From contig JAQNBH010000013.1 in the NCBI GenBank assembly GCA_028752905.1, positions 41,545,907-41,609,906 on the forward strand: DNA of 64,000 nt, read 5' to 3'. Position numbers and translations under genes: made by a program. The notes under the pieces are model-generated. The model ran no database searches. It saw nothing but the letters and a program-made list of their open reading frames with translations, and was not told where the DNA came from. This stretch comes from Cladorhizidae sp. MBARI D1340-BT2. Taxonomy: Eukaryota; Porifera; Demospongiae; Poecilosclerida; Cladorhizidae. Position 1 is the stretch's first letter. Each line of letters opens with the position of its first letter. Shown one piece after another: positions 54,796-64,000 of the stretch.

Positions 54796-55215
54796 GAAGG
54801 CATCAGAGAGCATGCGCGAGCTGCTCCGGCACTTCATGGGGATGGTAAACCAGCTGGGAAGATTCTCTCCCTCCCCCATCTAGTGGATCTGACATGACCC
54901 CCAAGGCAGCTCCTTGGAAAGAATGTTGCATGGCTATGGGGAGATCCACAACATCAGGCCTTCTCTCTCAAGTCAGACACCAAAAATGCTCTCCCTTTAC
55001 ATCCCCAAAGCAGAAACAAAGAGTTCCACTGACACTTCATCTTCAGACTTGGAGCAGTATTACTCCAAGCCAGTGCAGAAGATTGGAAACCAGTGGTGTA
55101 TATGCCTCCAGATTGCTATGGAGACCGAGTGCAGACACACACAAATAGAGAAAGAGGTGTTGGCAAGCATCTAGTCCCATGAGCACTTCTCTAACTACAT
55201 TCTGGGAATGCGATG
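54795..55215 (+). pseudogene. Gypsy connection / RNase H remnant, block copy 3
   Basis: KMKASESMRELLRHFMGMVN, then LGAVLLQASAEDWKPV, IEKEVLASI, NYILGMRCRLETDHKP in shifted frames. Nearly identical to 13112-13545. Confidence 0.8.
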
Positions 55216-55400
55216 TCGGCTTGAAACTGACCATAAACCTTGTTAGGCATAGTATACTACATGTAGTAATGGATGTTAGTATATTAGTAAGGCTTGAAAC
55301 TGGCATAGTATACTAGTAAGTATACTAGTAAGGCTTGAAACTGACCATAAACCTAGTTAGGCATAGTATACTAGTAATGGATGTTAGGCATAGTATATAT
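55215..55400. repeat. 67-bp array remnants, block copy 3
   Basis: Two to three partial units of GGCTTGAAACTGACCATAAA type, compared with about six in copy 2. Confidence 0.85.
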
Positions 55401-55830
55401 ACTCTGCTAGGAACAAAATAAAACAAAGTTTGTCTAGCCTGTACCAGGCAAACTACTCTACACAGCAGACATCTTGTCAAGAGCCCCAACAGATTCTGAC
55501 ATGAGTGAACAAGCAGCAGAACCTACTTGTTCAGTGTCATGAACTACTGCTGCAATGGCTGGCCACACAAAAGGAAAGTCAAGCAGGCAGTCAAACCCTG
55601 CTTACAAGACTGCGGAGAACTAGCTATTGGGCAAGGTCTCCAACTCCATAGATGCAGGCTAGTGGCTCCAAGAAATCTGCACAAGCAAAGACTCGGCTGC
55701 AGGTCAGTCACCATGGCATGCAGCATCAACGAGCAAGGTCATCAGTGTGGAGGCTGGGACTTCTCAAGACATAAACACCTGGTGAAGGAATGTGAGCATG
55801 TGCAGAGGAATTCACTCCCAGAAGTGGGCC
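55400..55830 (+). pseudogene. Gypsy integrase zinc-binding remnant, block copy 3
   Basis: LYTADILSRAPTDSD, then KVKQAVKPCLQDCGELAIGQ, LVAPRNLHKQ, and a CEHVQRN-like stretch; matches 13935-14430 with private indels. Confidence 0.75.
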
Positions 55831-56040
55831 ACTCATCACATTCAGGATACCTGCCTATCCCTGGCAGAGGGTGGCATCAGACCTGTGTACTCTCAAATTC
55901 AGGCTACCTGCCTATCCCTGGCAGAGGGTGGCATCAGACCTGTGTGCTCTCACATTCAGGCTACCTGCCTCTTGGCATCAGACCTGTGTGCTCTCACATT
56001 CAGACTACCTGCCTATCCCTGGCAGAGGGTGGCATCAGAT
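55830..56040 (+). repeat. 57-bp integrase array, block copy 3 (about 3.5 units)
   Basis: Units encode ASDLCALTFRLPAYPWQRV; one unit is internally deleted near 55970. Confidence 0.9.
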
Positions 56041-56668
56041 GTGTGTGCCATCAGAGGTAAAAACTACATCCTTATTGTTGACTATTGCTCAAGATATCTA
56101 GAGATCATCAAACTATCAAATATGATGTATGATGTCATCCATATCCAATCATTCAAGACAGTGTTCTCAAGTCATGAGATTCCAGAAATGGTATCAGCAA
56201 CAATCTCACCCAATACTCGTGCAATGAATTTGCAGAGACTGCAAAGTCTTATGATTTCTGCCACGTCACTGCAGCTCCCATTCCCCCCAGAGTAATGGAC
56301 AAGGGGAGAGAGGAGACAGTGAAAAAGCTATTGACAGGATCAGCAGATCCATACATGGCCTACTTATGTATAGTTCAACACCCTTCCCTTGGTGTGACCT
56401 CTCACCTGCGCAACTCTCAATGGATAGAAAACTGAGAGCAAATATCCCTCAACTGCCAGAGCAACTGATCCAAAAATGGACTATCTCCAACAGACATTCC
56501 AGAACAATGAGTTCAAGATTAAACATAAGAGAGACTTTGATGGCCGACACCAGGTCAAGGACTACCACAGCTACCAGAGATTCCCAAGTATGGACTAGCA
56601 CAGATGGCCAGACAAGAAGACAAGGACAAGTTGTCTCACATGCAGACACCCCTAGGGCATATCTCAAC
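56040..56668 (+). pseudogene. Gypsy integrase core and C-terminal remnant, block copy 3
   Basis: RGKNYILIVDYCSRYLEIIK, SSHEIPEMV, a shifted SYDFCHVT segment, then CDLSPAQLSMDRKLRANIPQ, TSTDGQTRRQGQVVSHADT, PRAYLN. The C-terminal tail passes straight into the 27-bp array, so the LTR, the 30-bp array and the second integrase present in copies 1 and 2 are missing here. Confidence 0.75.
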
Positions 56669-56836
56669 TAGCAGGACAAGGATATAACCTCAACTAGCCA
56701 GGACAAGGAGAGAACCTCAACTAGCCAGGACAAGGAGAGAACCTCAACTAGCCAGGACAAGGAGAGAACCTCAACTAGCCAGGACAAGGAGAGAACCTCA
56801 ACTAGCCAGGACAAGGAGAGAACCTCAACTAGGCCT
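56668..56836. repeat. 27-bp tandem array, block copy 3 (about 6 units)
   Basis: Same unit as 6352-8230; far fewer copies. Confidence 0.95.
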
Positions 56837-57834
56837 GACTAACCAAGTCAAGGTTAGAACTTCAGCCTTATCTGCATGCCTCTATAGACAACCTAAATTA
56901 CACTCAAGACCACAATGCCCTCACTCTAAACACTCCTCCCTCCAATCATATACTAACCCACATCCAAGCGCACACTGTAATGAACCCGCCTCTGCCAACA
57001 CCCAGGAGGGGCGGTACCACCCTGCTGCATACCAATCCTATAGTAGCCAGGGTCAATTGGCGATGGAGAAGGCAAGGGTCGGAGTGCAAACAAGGAGTGA
57101 TTAGTCAAAGCCAACCCTTTACCAACTGGGATAGTGTCTGGAGACAGCAGCATTGGAAATCTAATATCCAACAGGGTAATTAAAGTTATGCACAAATACC
57201 TAATTAGCCTTCCTAACACTCCTGTGATTATTGGACTAGGAATGTGCATTACTTTGCACGGATGTGCAAGTGCCTTATTGCAATGAGTTAACAATTGGTA
57301 AAGATTCTGGCAAGAATCTGCCAGGTCAGGCATATTTAAGGAGAGGTGAGGATCAAGTCTCTAGCAGCTTAGTAGCTGTCAATAATTTTGCCAACTAGTA
57401 GCTGCAACTATACTAAGTTCTGCCATCAACTACTTGATTTTGACTTGTAGACCATCAGTATACTCATGTTTCTATATAATTATTATATGTAGTCAAGTGA
57501 TAATAAATACTAGTTGGGTGCTAATTAGTGCACACTTGTCTCTGCCCACAGCCTTCAAGAAGGTCAGTCAGCCAGTGGTTGCTGGGAGTATTTATATCCA
57601 AGAGGCCTCCACCTGGCGAAGATGAGGGCAGGAGACCTCCCTCCACCACATCCTGAGGGGGAGGGATCACAGGCTGCTAGGCCACAGCCATAATCATTAT
57701 TTTAATTGTAAGTTTCCTTCTGGACAAAGGAAGTCTTCAACTCTTACAAGTTCCATTATCTGTTGTGAGTGGAGGACAATAAAAGCTTCATTGAATCATG
57801 CATTATAATTCATCAACTAATTACCAACAGAAAA
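56836..57834 (+). mobile_element. Gypsy tail and LTR-like region, block copy 3
   Basis: Nearly identical to 16611-17603. Contains the decayed tail around CAGGAGGGGCGGTACCACC, ATATTTAAGG near 57332, AATAAA near 57501 and again near 57778, all on plus. It ends at the stop codon of the intact TRIM-NHL gene, to which it is convergent. LTR limits not defined. Confidence 0.5.
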
Positions 57835-60030
57835 CTAAAATATATCAATCTTATTAGACCAACAGTCACAAGCATACACAAACCCATCTTGATCTACACA
57901 CACATCCCAATAGCCTCCACCATCAAATGAGGTGACATAGTCTCCCTCAGTGGTGAACACTACTATCTTATCTACAAGATTATCTGTCACATACACATAC
58001 TGACCAGCTACACACACACCACGTGGAGACTTCAACCTCTTCACACCATCCTCATCACAGCCAAAGGAGCGTAGGAATGCACCATCATTACTGAAGACTT
58101 GAATACTAGAGCTCCCAGGACTACTGACGTACACGTTTTGATGATTGTCAGGAGATAGGCCCCACAATGTGTTTTTATCTGCACCAACAATCTGTCTCAC
58201 ATATTTCAGTTCTCTGTCGTACACCATGATCCTACCTCCATTGCCACATTCAGTAACCATCACTTCATCTCCAACTACTGCAACACCGATATGTCCTGGA
58301 CCTTTCACTTGCTGGACTCTGTGCACTTGAACCTTGCTGCAGTACTTGTTCGACTTGAAGATTCGGTCAGTGTCTTCTTCAATGAAATAGATATTGTCTT
58401 CACTGTCTACAGCAATACCTTGTAAAGATTGAAATTTATGTTCCAAGCGATAGATACTTCTCAATCTTTTGCCCTCTTGATCGAACACAATGACATCTCC
58501 TCCACTTTCAGCGACTGTAATCTCACCCACGGAGTTGACAGTGATACCTTTAGGTCTGGTTACACCACGCCTAACCTTGACAGGCTCGTCTAGTTGAGTG
58601 GGTGGGACAGGAAAAAGCACAGGGAAGGGACTGCCTGCTACTTGATGCCCGTCCAATGAGATCGTAAGTTCGTGTCGTCCACGGAGAGTGGGTGTGAACT
58701 GGATACGATATTTGTCGGCTCCAATTTCTTCGGTGCTGGATTTGATGTGAGCTCCACTGTGCAGACACTTCATATGGCAGTCTATTAGAAGAGTACGTTT
58801 GGCTGGCTTGTTGCCACAGAGTTGAGTGGTGCACAAGACCACTTCTGATAACTTCCCAGCCTCAGCCTTGCTGGACACCGAGTTGATGACTAGAGTGATG
58901 GGAAGTCCAGTTATCTTAGCCTGGGTCTGGAGGAGCTGCTCCAGGGCCTCAGCACAGCTCACCTCCACCGCTACATCAACCTCCTCCATTGGCGTAAGCT
59001 TCTGGCCCAGCTTGGCGCTGTCTTCCAAAAAAATTTCCTGGATCCTACTCTCCAACTCAGCATGTGTGCACATGACCTCATCGTTGGAACAATGCTTCAC
59101 ACACTGCTCGGTGTAGTCCACAATGCTCTGCACCTCTGCAAGGGAAATGGAAATGTCCTCCTTTTGTCCTTCTAGCTTCTCCATTTTTTCAGACACTCTT
59201 TTTTGGGCCTCCTCTAACATCTTCTGTTTGTGCCTTTCAATAATAGCGTGCAGCTCCTTGAAGGACTTCCCAATGGTGTTGGCTACAGACTCTCCCTGGG
59301 CTGCTAGCTCAGATTCCGTGGTCTGTATCTCTTCAACAGCACAAGAGAGATTGGCCGCCACTTTTCTTAGAGGCCTCAAGCTCTCCATCAGCTCTATTCT
59401 CTTCTTCTCAGCTGCTAAGTTGGTGAAGTCAAAGTGGTGGTCCCTGTGGTCCTTTAGTGTGCACTCACGACAAATTAATACATCACAGTTGAAGCAGAAC
59501 ATTTTGAGCAACTCTGTGTGAAGTTGGCACTTCTTAGCAGCACGATCTTTGGTGAGGATGTCTTTAGCTCTCTCCTTCACCTCATCCAAAGAGAGAACTT
59601 CATGGCCATCAAATAGAGCTGCCATCCTCAGATGTGCCTCCACGCATTTCTCACATATGAACTTGTCACATTGTTGGCAAAATGATTCAGCTTTGACTGA
59701 AGAGGTGGTGCATATCTCACACTCCACCTCGTCCTTGCTAAGAGCTCTCTTCTGCTTGGCATACAGTTCTTTGAGGCGGTTGATATGGAAAGCCGTTTTG
59801 AGGCCGTCTTCATTGCCATCAGGCAGGGTGGTTTCATGGTGACATTCTGGGCAAGGGAAAGGCTGGTCTTTGCCTGTCCTGAGGGCTAGCTTGAGGATGC
59901 AGTGCTTGCAGTAGCAATGGAGGCATGGGAGGGCCTTGGGCAGAGTGTAGTGCTCCTGGCAGATGGAACATGTGATCTCCTTCTCTAACTCCATCAAATA
60001 CTTCTCTGCATCCTCCATGTCTCTAGCCAT
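57835..60030 (-). CDS. TRIM-NHL protein (RING, B-box, coiled coil, filamin, NHL), intact
   Basis: A single uninterrupted 731-codon frame, ATG at 60028-60030. Residues 21-63 form a C3HC4 RING (C21, C24, C36, H38, C41, C44, C60, C63), the E3 ubiquitin-ligase module. A first B-box-like zinc module follows at about 104-143 (CEIC, CQQC, CEKC, H143), a second at 168-198 (CQLH, CFNC, CREC, DHRDH). About 203-345 is a charged helical coiled coil. About 375-478 is a filamin-type Ig repeat ending GSPFPV, and 485-731 an NHL beta-propeller with repeats such as GITVNSVGEI, GIAVDSEDNIYF and GVCVAGQYVYV. This is the TRIM2/TRIM3/TRIM71 architecture; such proteins ubiquitinate targets or bind RNA through the propeller. 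The particular target is unknown. The large number of similar copies suggests an expanded lineage-specific family and not a one-to-one orthologue. The only intact large gene in the window. Confidence 0.95.
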   Translation of the reverse strand: MARDMEDAEKYLMELEKEITCSICQEHYTLPKALPCLHCYCKHCILKLALRTGKDQPFPCPECHHETTLPDGNEDGLKTAFHINRLKELYAKQKRALSKDEVECEICTTSSVKAESFCQQCDKFICEKCVEAHLRMAALFDGHEVLSLDEVKERAKDILTKDRAAKKCQLHTELLKMFCFNCDVLICRECTLKDHRDHHFDFTNLAAEKKRIELMESLRPLRKVAANLSCAVEEIQTTESELAAQGESVANTIGKSFKELHAIIERHKQKMLEEAQKRVSEKMEKLEGQKEDISISLAEVQSIVDYTEQCVKHCSNDEVMCTHAELESRIQEIFLEDSAKLGQKLTPMEEVDVAVEVSCAEALEQLLQTQAKITGLPITLVINSVSSKAEAGKLSEVVLCTTQLCGNKPAKRTLLIDCHMKCLHSGAHIKSSTEEIGADKYRIQFTPTLRGRHELTISLDGHQVAGSPFPVLFPVPPTQLDEPVKVRRGVTRPKGITVNSVGEITVAESGGDVIVFDQEGKRLRSIYRLEHKFQSLQGIAVDSEDNIYFIEEDTDRIFKSNKYCSKVQVHRVQQVKGPGHIGVAVVGDEVMVTECGNGGRIMVYDRELKYVRQIVGADKNTLWGLSPDNHQNVYVSSPGSSSIQVFSNDGAFLRSFGCDEDGVKRLKSPRGVCVAGQYVYVTDNLVDKIVVFTTEGDYVTSFDGGGYWDVCVDQDGFVYACDCWSNKIDIF

Positions 60031-61384
60031 GGTTGCAATGTTTAGAGAGAACTAGTAGTTGAGAAACACTTTAGATACAGAACTTCAGCAGACACAAGAG
60101 CTACAGGAAACAGTGCAAATCGGGTGTGGCCTTAATTATATTCATGAGTGGTGATGCAATGCTGCACCCACAAAAGAGGGCGTGTCATCTGGTATTGCAC
60201 ATGTGCAGAGACAAGACTGGGATTGTGTCACATGTTGGTAGTAAGGCAGTACTACACATAAGATGTGTAATTATATTATAGTCTCAACTTTCTTTGATGC
60301 TGTAGAGAGAGGAGAGTGGTAGTCATGCAGCCATACATATGTATTGTCCAAGCAGATAAGGAGAACTCTCCCAGGCCTACTGCACACTACATGTCCCATG
60401 CCCTCCACCAGACCTGATTCAGGTGTAGCCTAGGAAACACACTGGTGTGTGTATGTGGGCTAGTAGCCACAAGGGAGAGCCTTTTTGTCTCCAAACAGGT
60501 GGTGAGATATATGGGGGTAGAGCTCTCTCTCTCTCATCATTATTATATTCCTTGAATGGAATTCTCCCTCCAACATTCTTTCTCCTCTAATAGTCTCTGC
60601 CCCATTATGAGGTCTGAACAAAACAGAGTTTGCCCTTGAATTGTCTTGGCAACATGCACTCATCTTGTGTGTGTGCAGATGAGGTTAAATTTGAAGCTGG
60701 AGGTGCAGAATGTGAGGAGGATGGAGGCAAAGATGGTGCAATTATCCTCCTAATTGATGGAGAGGTGGCAGCTGAAGCCACACCACAAATTGCTGAGCTC
60801 ACTTCCAAACTGCAAAGTTGAGAAGGTCAGGATTCTAGCGACCCTTTCACGGACCTGACGATGACGTGGAGCAACTGGAAACTAATGAAATACTAGTCCA
60901 TGACTGAGGTCTAGCAAAACCTTTCTTTCCAACTGGGCTAGGGCCCTGGCCTCCATTTTACATTGTCTTGTTTTGTGGTTGGGTGAAGCTCAATAAGGGC
61001 CTGGGAGGAGCCAGTGCCGAGGCTAAATGAGTTCACACATGCCTGAGGCTAGCCTGGGTTTGGGATAAATTATGTACGCCCTCAAATCGTATTCACCTTC
61101 ATTTAGTGCACACCCCATATAGGGTAGCTGACATTTTTTAACCCCCATTGGAGGAAATAAAAGAGGTGGCTCCAGCAGTTGCAGGTTGGGGAGGGGAGGG
61201 GGGGAGGCTGTGATAATTTTTTAAAGCCACAAGTTATAATTATATACACACAAACATACACACACAATGATTACTTGTGGTTTAGCAGGTTAACAGGTGG
61301 TCTGGGGGGGGACCCAGGCATCTTCTCAATAATTAAAAAATAGCGTTTTTCAGGAATAACATAAAGTAAGATGACTTTGTATAT
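60031..61384. promoter_or_regulatory. 5' flank of the intact TRIM-NHL gene
   Basis: Contains the promoter by position, but no clear TATA box or initiator on minus. It is nearly identical to 20672-21960, so the duplication includes it; similarity fades near 61080-61340, where the two copies carry different indels. Confidence 0.4.
60677..60821 (+). CDS. Small candidate terminal exon in the divergent direction
   Basis: A TTGTGTGTGTGCAG acceptor precedes DEVKFEAGGAECEEDGGKDG, AIILLIDGEVAAEATPQIAE, LTSKLQS and TGA. The composition is protein-like and acidic. The duplicate at about 21319-21462 has a TAG stop and a small duplication, consistent with loss there. No upstream exon or family recognised. 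Confidence 0.35.
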
Positions 61385-64000
61385 ACAAGTAGTTATGACT
61401 ACTCCAGTAACAAGAGGCACACACAAGCAGTTATGACTGCTCCAGTAACAAGAGGCACACACAAGCAGTTACGACTACTCCAGTAACAAGAGGTACACAC
61501 AAGCAGTTATGACTGCTCCAGTAACAAGAGGCACACACAAGCAGTTATGACTGCTCCAGTAACAAGAGGTACACACAAGCAGTTATGACTGCTCCAGTAA
61601 CAAGAGGCACACACAAGCAGTTATGACTGCTCCAGTAACAAGAGGCACACACAAGCAGTTATGACTACTCCAGTAACAAGAGACACACACAAGCAGTTAT
61701 GACTGCTCCAGTAACAAGAGGCACACACAAGCAGTTATGACTGCTCCAGTAACAAGAGGCACACACAAGCAGTTATGACTGCTCCAGTAACAAGAGGCAC
61801 CCACAAGCAGTTATGACTGCTCCAGTAACAAGAGGCACACACAAGCAGTTATGACTGCTCCAGTAACAAGAGGCACACACAAGCAGTTATGGCTGCTCCA
61901 GTAACAAGAGGCACACACAAGCAGTTATGGCTGCTCCAGTAACAAGAGGCACACACAAGCAGTTATGACTGCTCCAGTAACAAGAGGCACACACAAGCAG
62001 TTATGACTGCTCCAGTAACAAGAGGCACACACAAGCAGTTATGACTGCTCCAGTAACAAGAGGCACACACAAGCAGTTATGACTGCTCCAGTAACAAGAG
62101 GTACACACAAGCAGTTATGACTGCTCCAGTAACAAGAGGCACACACAAGCAGTTATGACTGCTCCAGTAACAAGAGGCACACACAAGCAGTTATGACTGC
62201 TCCAGTAACAAGAGGCACACACAAGCAGTTATGACTGCTCCAGTAACAAGAGGCACACACAAGCAGTTATGACTGCTCCAGTAACAAGAGGTACACACAA
62301 GCAGTTATGACTGCTCCAGTAACAAGAGGCACACACAAGCAGTTATGACTGCTCCAGTAACAAGAGGCACACACAAGCAGTTATGACTGCTCCAGTAACA
62401 AGAGGCACACACAAGCAGTTATGACTGCTCCAGTAACAAGAGGTACACACAAGCAGTTATGACTGCTCCAGTAACAAGAGGCACACACAAGCAGTTATGA
62501 CTGCTCCAGTAACAAGAGGCACACACAAGCAGTTATGACTGCTCCAGTAACAAGAGGCACACACAAGCAGTTATGACTGCTCCAGTAACAAGAGGCACAC
62601 ACAAGCAGTTATGACTGTTCCAGTAACAAGAGGTACACACAAGCAGTTATGACTGCTCCAGTAACAAGAGGCACACACAAGCAGTTATGACTGCTCCAGT
62701 AACAAGAGGTACACACAAGCAGTTATGACTGCTCCAGTAACAAGAGGCACACACAAGCAGTTATGACTGCTCCAGTAACAAGAGGCACACACAAGCAGTT
62801 ATGACTGCTCCAGTAACAAGAGGCACACACAAGCAGTTATGACTGCTCCAGTAACAAGAGGCACACACAAGCAGTTATGACTGCTCCAGTAACAAGAGGT
62901 ACACACAAGCAGTATGACTGCTCCAGTAACAAGAGGCACACACAAGCAGTTATGACTGCTCCAGTAACAAGAGGCACACACAAGCAGTTATGACTGCTCC
63001 AGTAACAAGAGGCACACACAAGCAGTTATGACTGCTCCAGTAACAAGAGGCACACACAAGCAGTTATGACTGCTCCAGTAACAAGAGGTACACACAAGCA
63101 GTTATGACTGCTCCAGTAACAAGAGGCACACACAAGCAGTTATGACTGCTCCAGTAACAAGAGGCACACACAAGCAGTTATGACTGCTCCAGTAACAAGA
63201 GGCACACACAAGCAGTTATGACTGCTCCAGTAACAAGAGGTACACACAAGCAGTTATGACTGCTCCAGTAACAAGAGGCACACACAAGCAGTTATGACTG
63301 CTCCAGTAACAAGAGGCACACACAAGCAGTTATGACTGCTCCAGTAACAAGAGGCACACACAAGCAGTTATGACTGCTCCAGTAACAAGAGGCACACACA
63401 AGCAGTTATGACTGTTCCAGTAACAAGAGGTACACACAAGCAGTTATGACTGCTCCAGTAACAAGAGGCACACACAAGCAGTTATGACTGCTCCAGTAAC
63501 AAGAGGTACACACAAGCAGTTATGACTGCTCCAGTAACAAGAGGCACACACAAGCAGTTATGACTGCTCCAGTAACAAGAGGCACACACAAGCAGTTATG
63601 ACTGCTCCAGTAACAAGAGGCACACACAAGCAGTTATGACTGCTCCAGTAACAAGAGGTACACACAAGCAGTTATGACTGCTCCAGTAACAAGAGGCACA
63701 CACAAGCAGTTATGACTGCTCCAGTAACAAGAGGCACACACAAGCAGTTATGACTGCTCCAGTAACAAGAGGCACACACAAGCAGTTATGACTGCTCCAG
63801 TAACAAGAGGCACACACAAGCAGTTATGACTGTTCCAGTAACAAGAGGTACACACAAGCAGTTATGACTGCTCCAGTAACAAGAGGCACACACAAGCAGT
63901 TATGACTGTTCCAGTAACAAGAGGTACACACAAGCAGTTATGACTGTTCCAGTAACAAGAGGCACACACAAGCAGTTATGACTGCTCCAGTAACAAGAGG
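61385..64000. repeat. 38-bp tandem array, block copy 3 (about 69 units, continues past the window)
   Basis: Same unit as 24890-26515 but more homogeneous: nearly all units have the perfect GCAGT-TATG-ACTGC hairpin. A variant with AGGTACACAC recurs every 2, 4 or 5 units; the spacing series 4-5-2 starting at 62290 recurs at 63087 (offset 21 units), and a further 4-5-2 follows from 63505, with GACTGTTCC marking one unit in each. The array is therefore organised in higher-order blocks. It extends beyond the right edge. Confidence 0.97.

Noticed and set aside
61385..64000. CRISPR-like array of 38-bp repeats with internal hairpin
   Set aside because: Units abut directly without unique spacers, there are no cas genes, and the surroundings are eukaryotic.

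Overview
This is a eukaryotic, almost certainly animal, genome window. Evidence: a spliced cytosolic isoleucyl-tRNA synthetase, a TRIM-type RING/B-box/coiled-coil/filamin/NHL gene, very short introns (one of 49 bp), and a transposon mix of Ty3/gypsy, hAT, Tigger/pogo, piggyBac, Penelope-like and non-LTR elements. The combination of TRIM-NHL genes, standalone P2X7-C-type domains and tiny introns fits a sponge or another early-branching metazoan. That placement is inference; no marker gene settles it. Gene density is very low and most of the sequence is decayed mobile elements and tandem repeats.

Layout. 0-3.5 kb: minus-strand exons of isoleucyl-tRNA synthetase, with the exons for the catalytic middle missing between them. 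4-10.7 kb: first copy of a duplicated block, made of gypsy pol remnants (split by a Tigger element), a 30-bp array, a second gypsy integrase, a 27-bp array, an LTR-like tail, then a truncated minus-strand TRIM-NHL pseudogene cut by a perfect inverted repeat and a piggyBac end. 11.3-26.5 kb: second copy, with non-LTR reverse transcriptase joined to gypsy pol filled with minisatellites, a TRIM-NHL pseudogene split by a hAT element with a perfect 8-bp target duplication, a 2-kb inverted duplication of a P2X7-C-domain gene, and a 38-bp array. 26.6-51.2 kb: a transposon graveyard (two larger hAT pseudogenes, two further hAT remnants, gypsy, Penelope-like and three LINE fragments), several arrays and a few candidate host exons. 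51.3-64 kb: a stray candidate synthetase C-terminal exon, then the third and best block copy, ending in the only intact large gene, a 731-codon TRIM-NHL gene (57835-60030, minus), and a 38-bp array that runs off the window.

How it fits together. The three block copies share one order: retroelement on plus, TRIM-NHL gene on minus, tail to tail, and (in copies 2 and 3) a 38-bp array beyond the gene's 5' side. They therefore look like segmental duplications, and comparing them gives empty sites for later insertions. The most striking feature is the retroelement: at least six unrelated tandem arrays sit inside it, several demonstrably grown from the local pol codons, and their copy number differs strongly between block copies. 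A separate LINE at 44-45.6 kb shows a similar event inside its reverse transcriptase.
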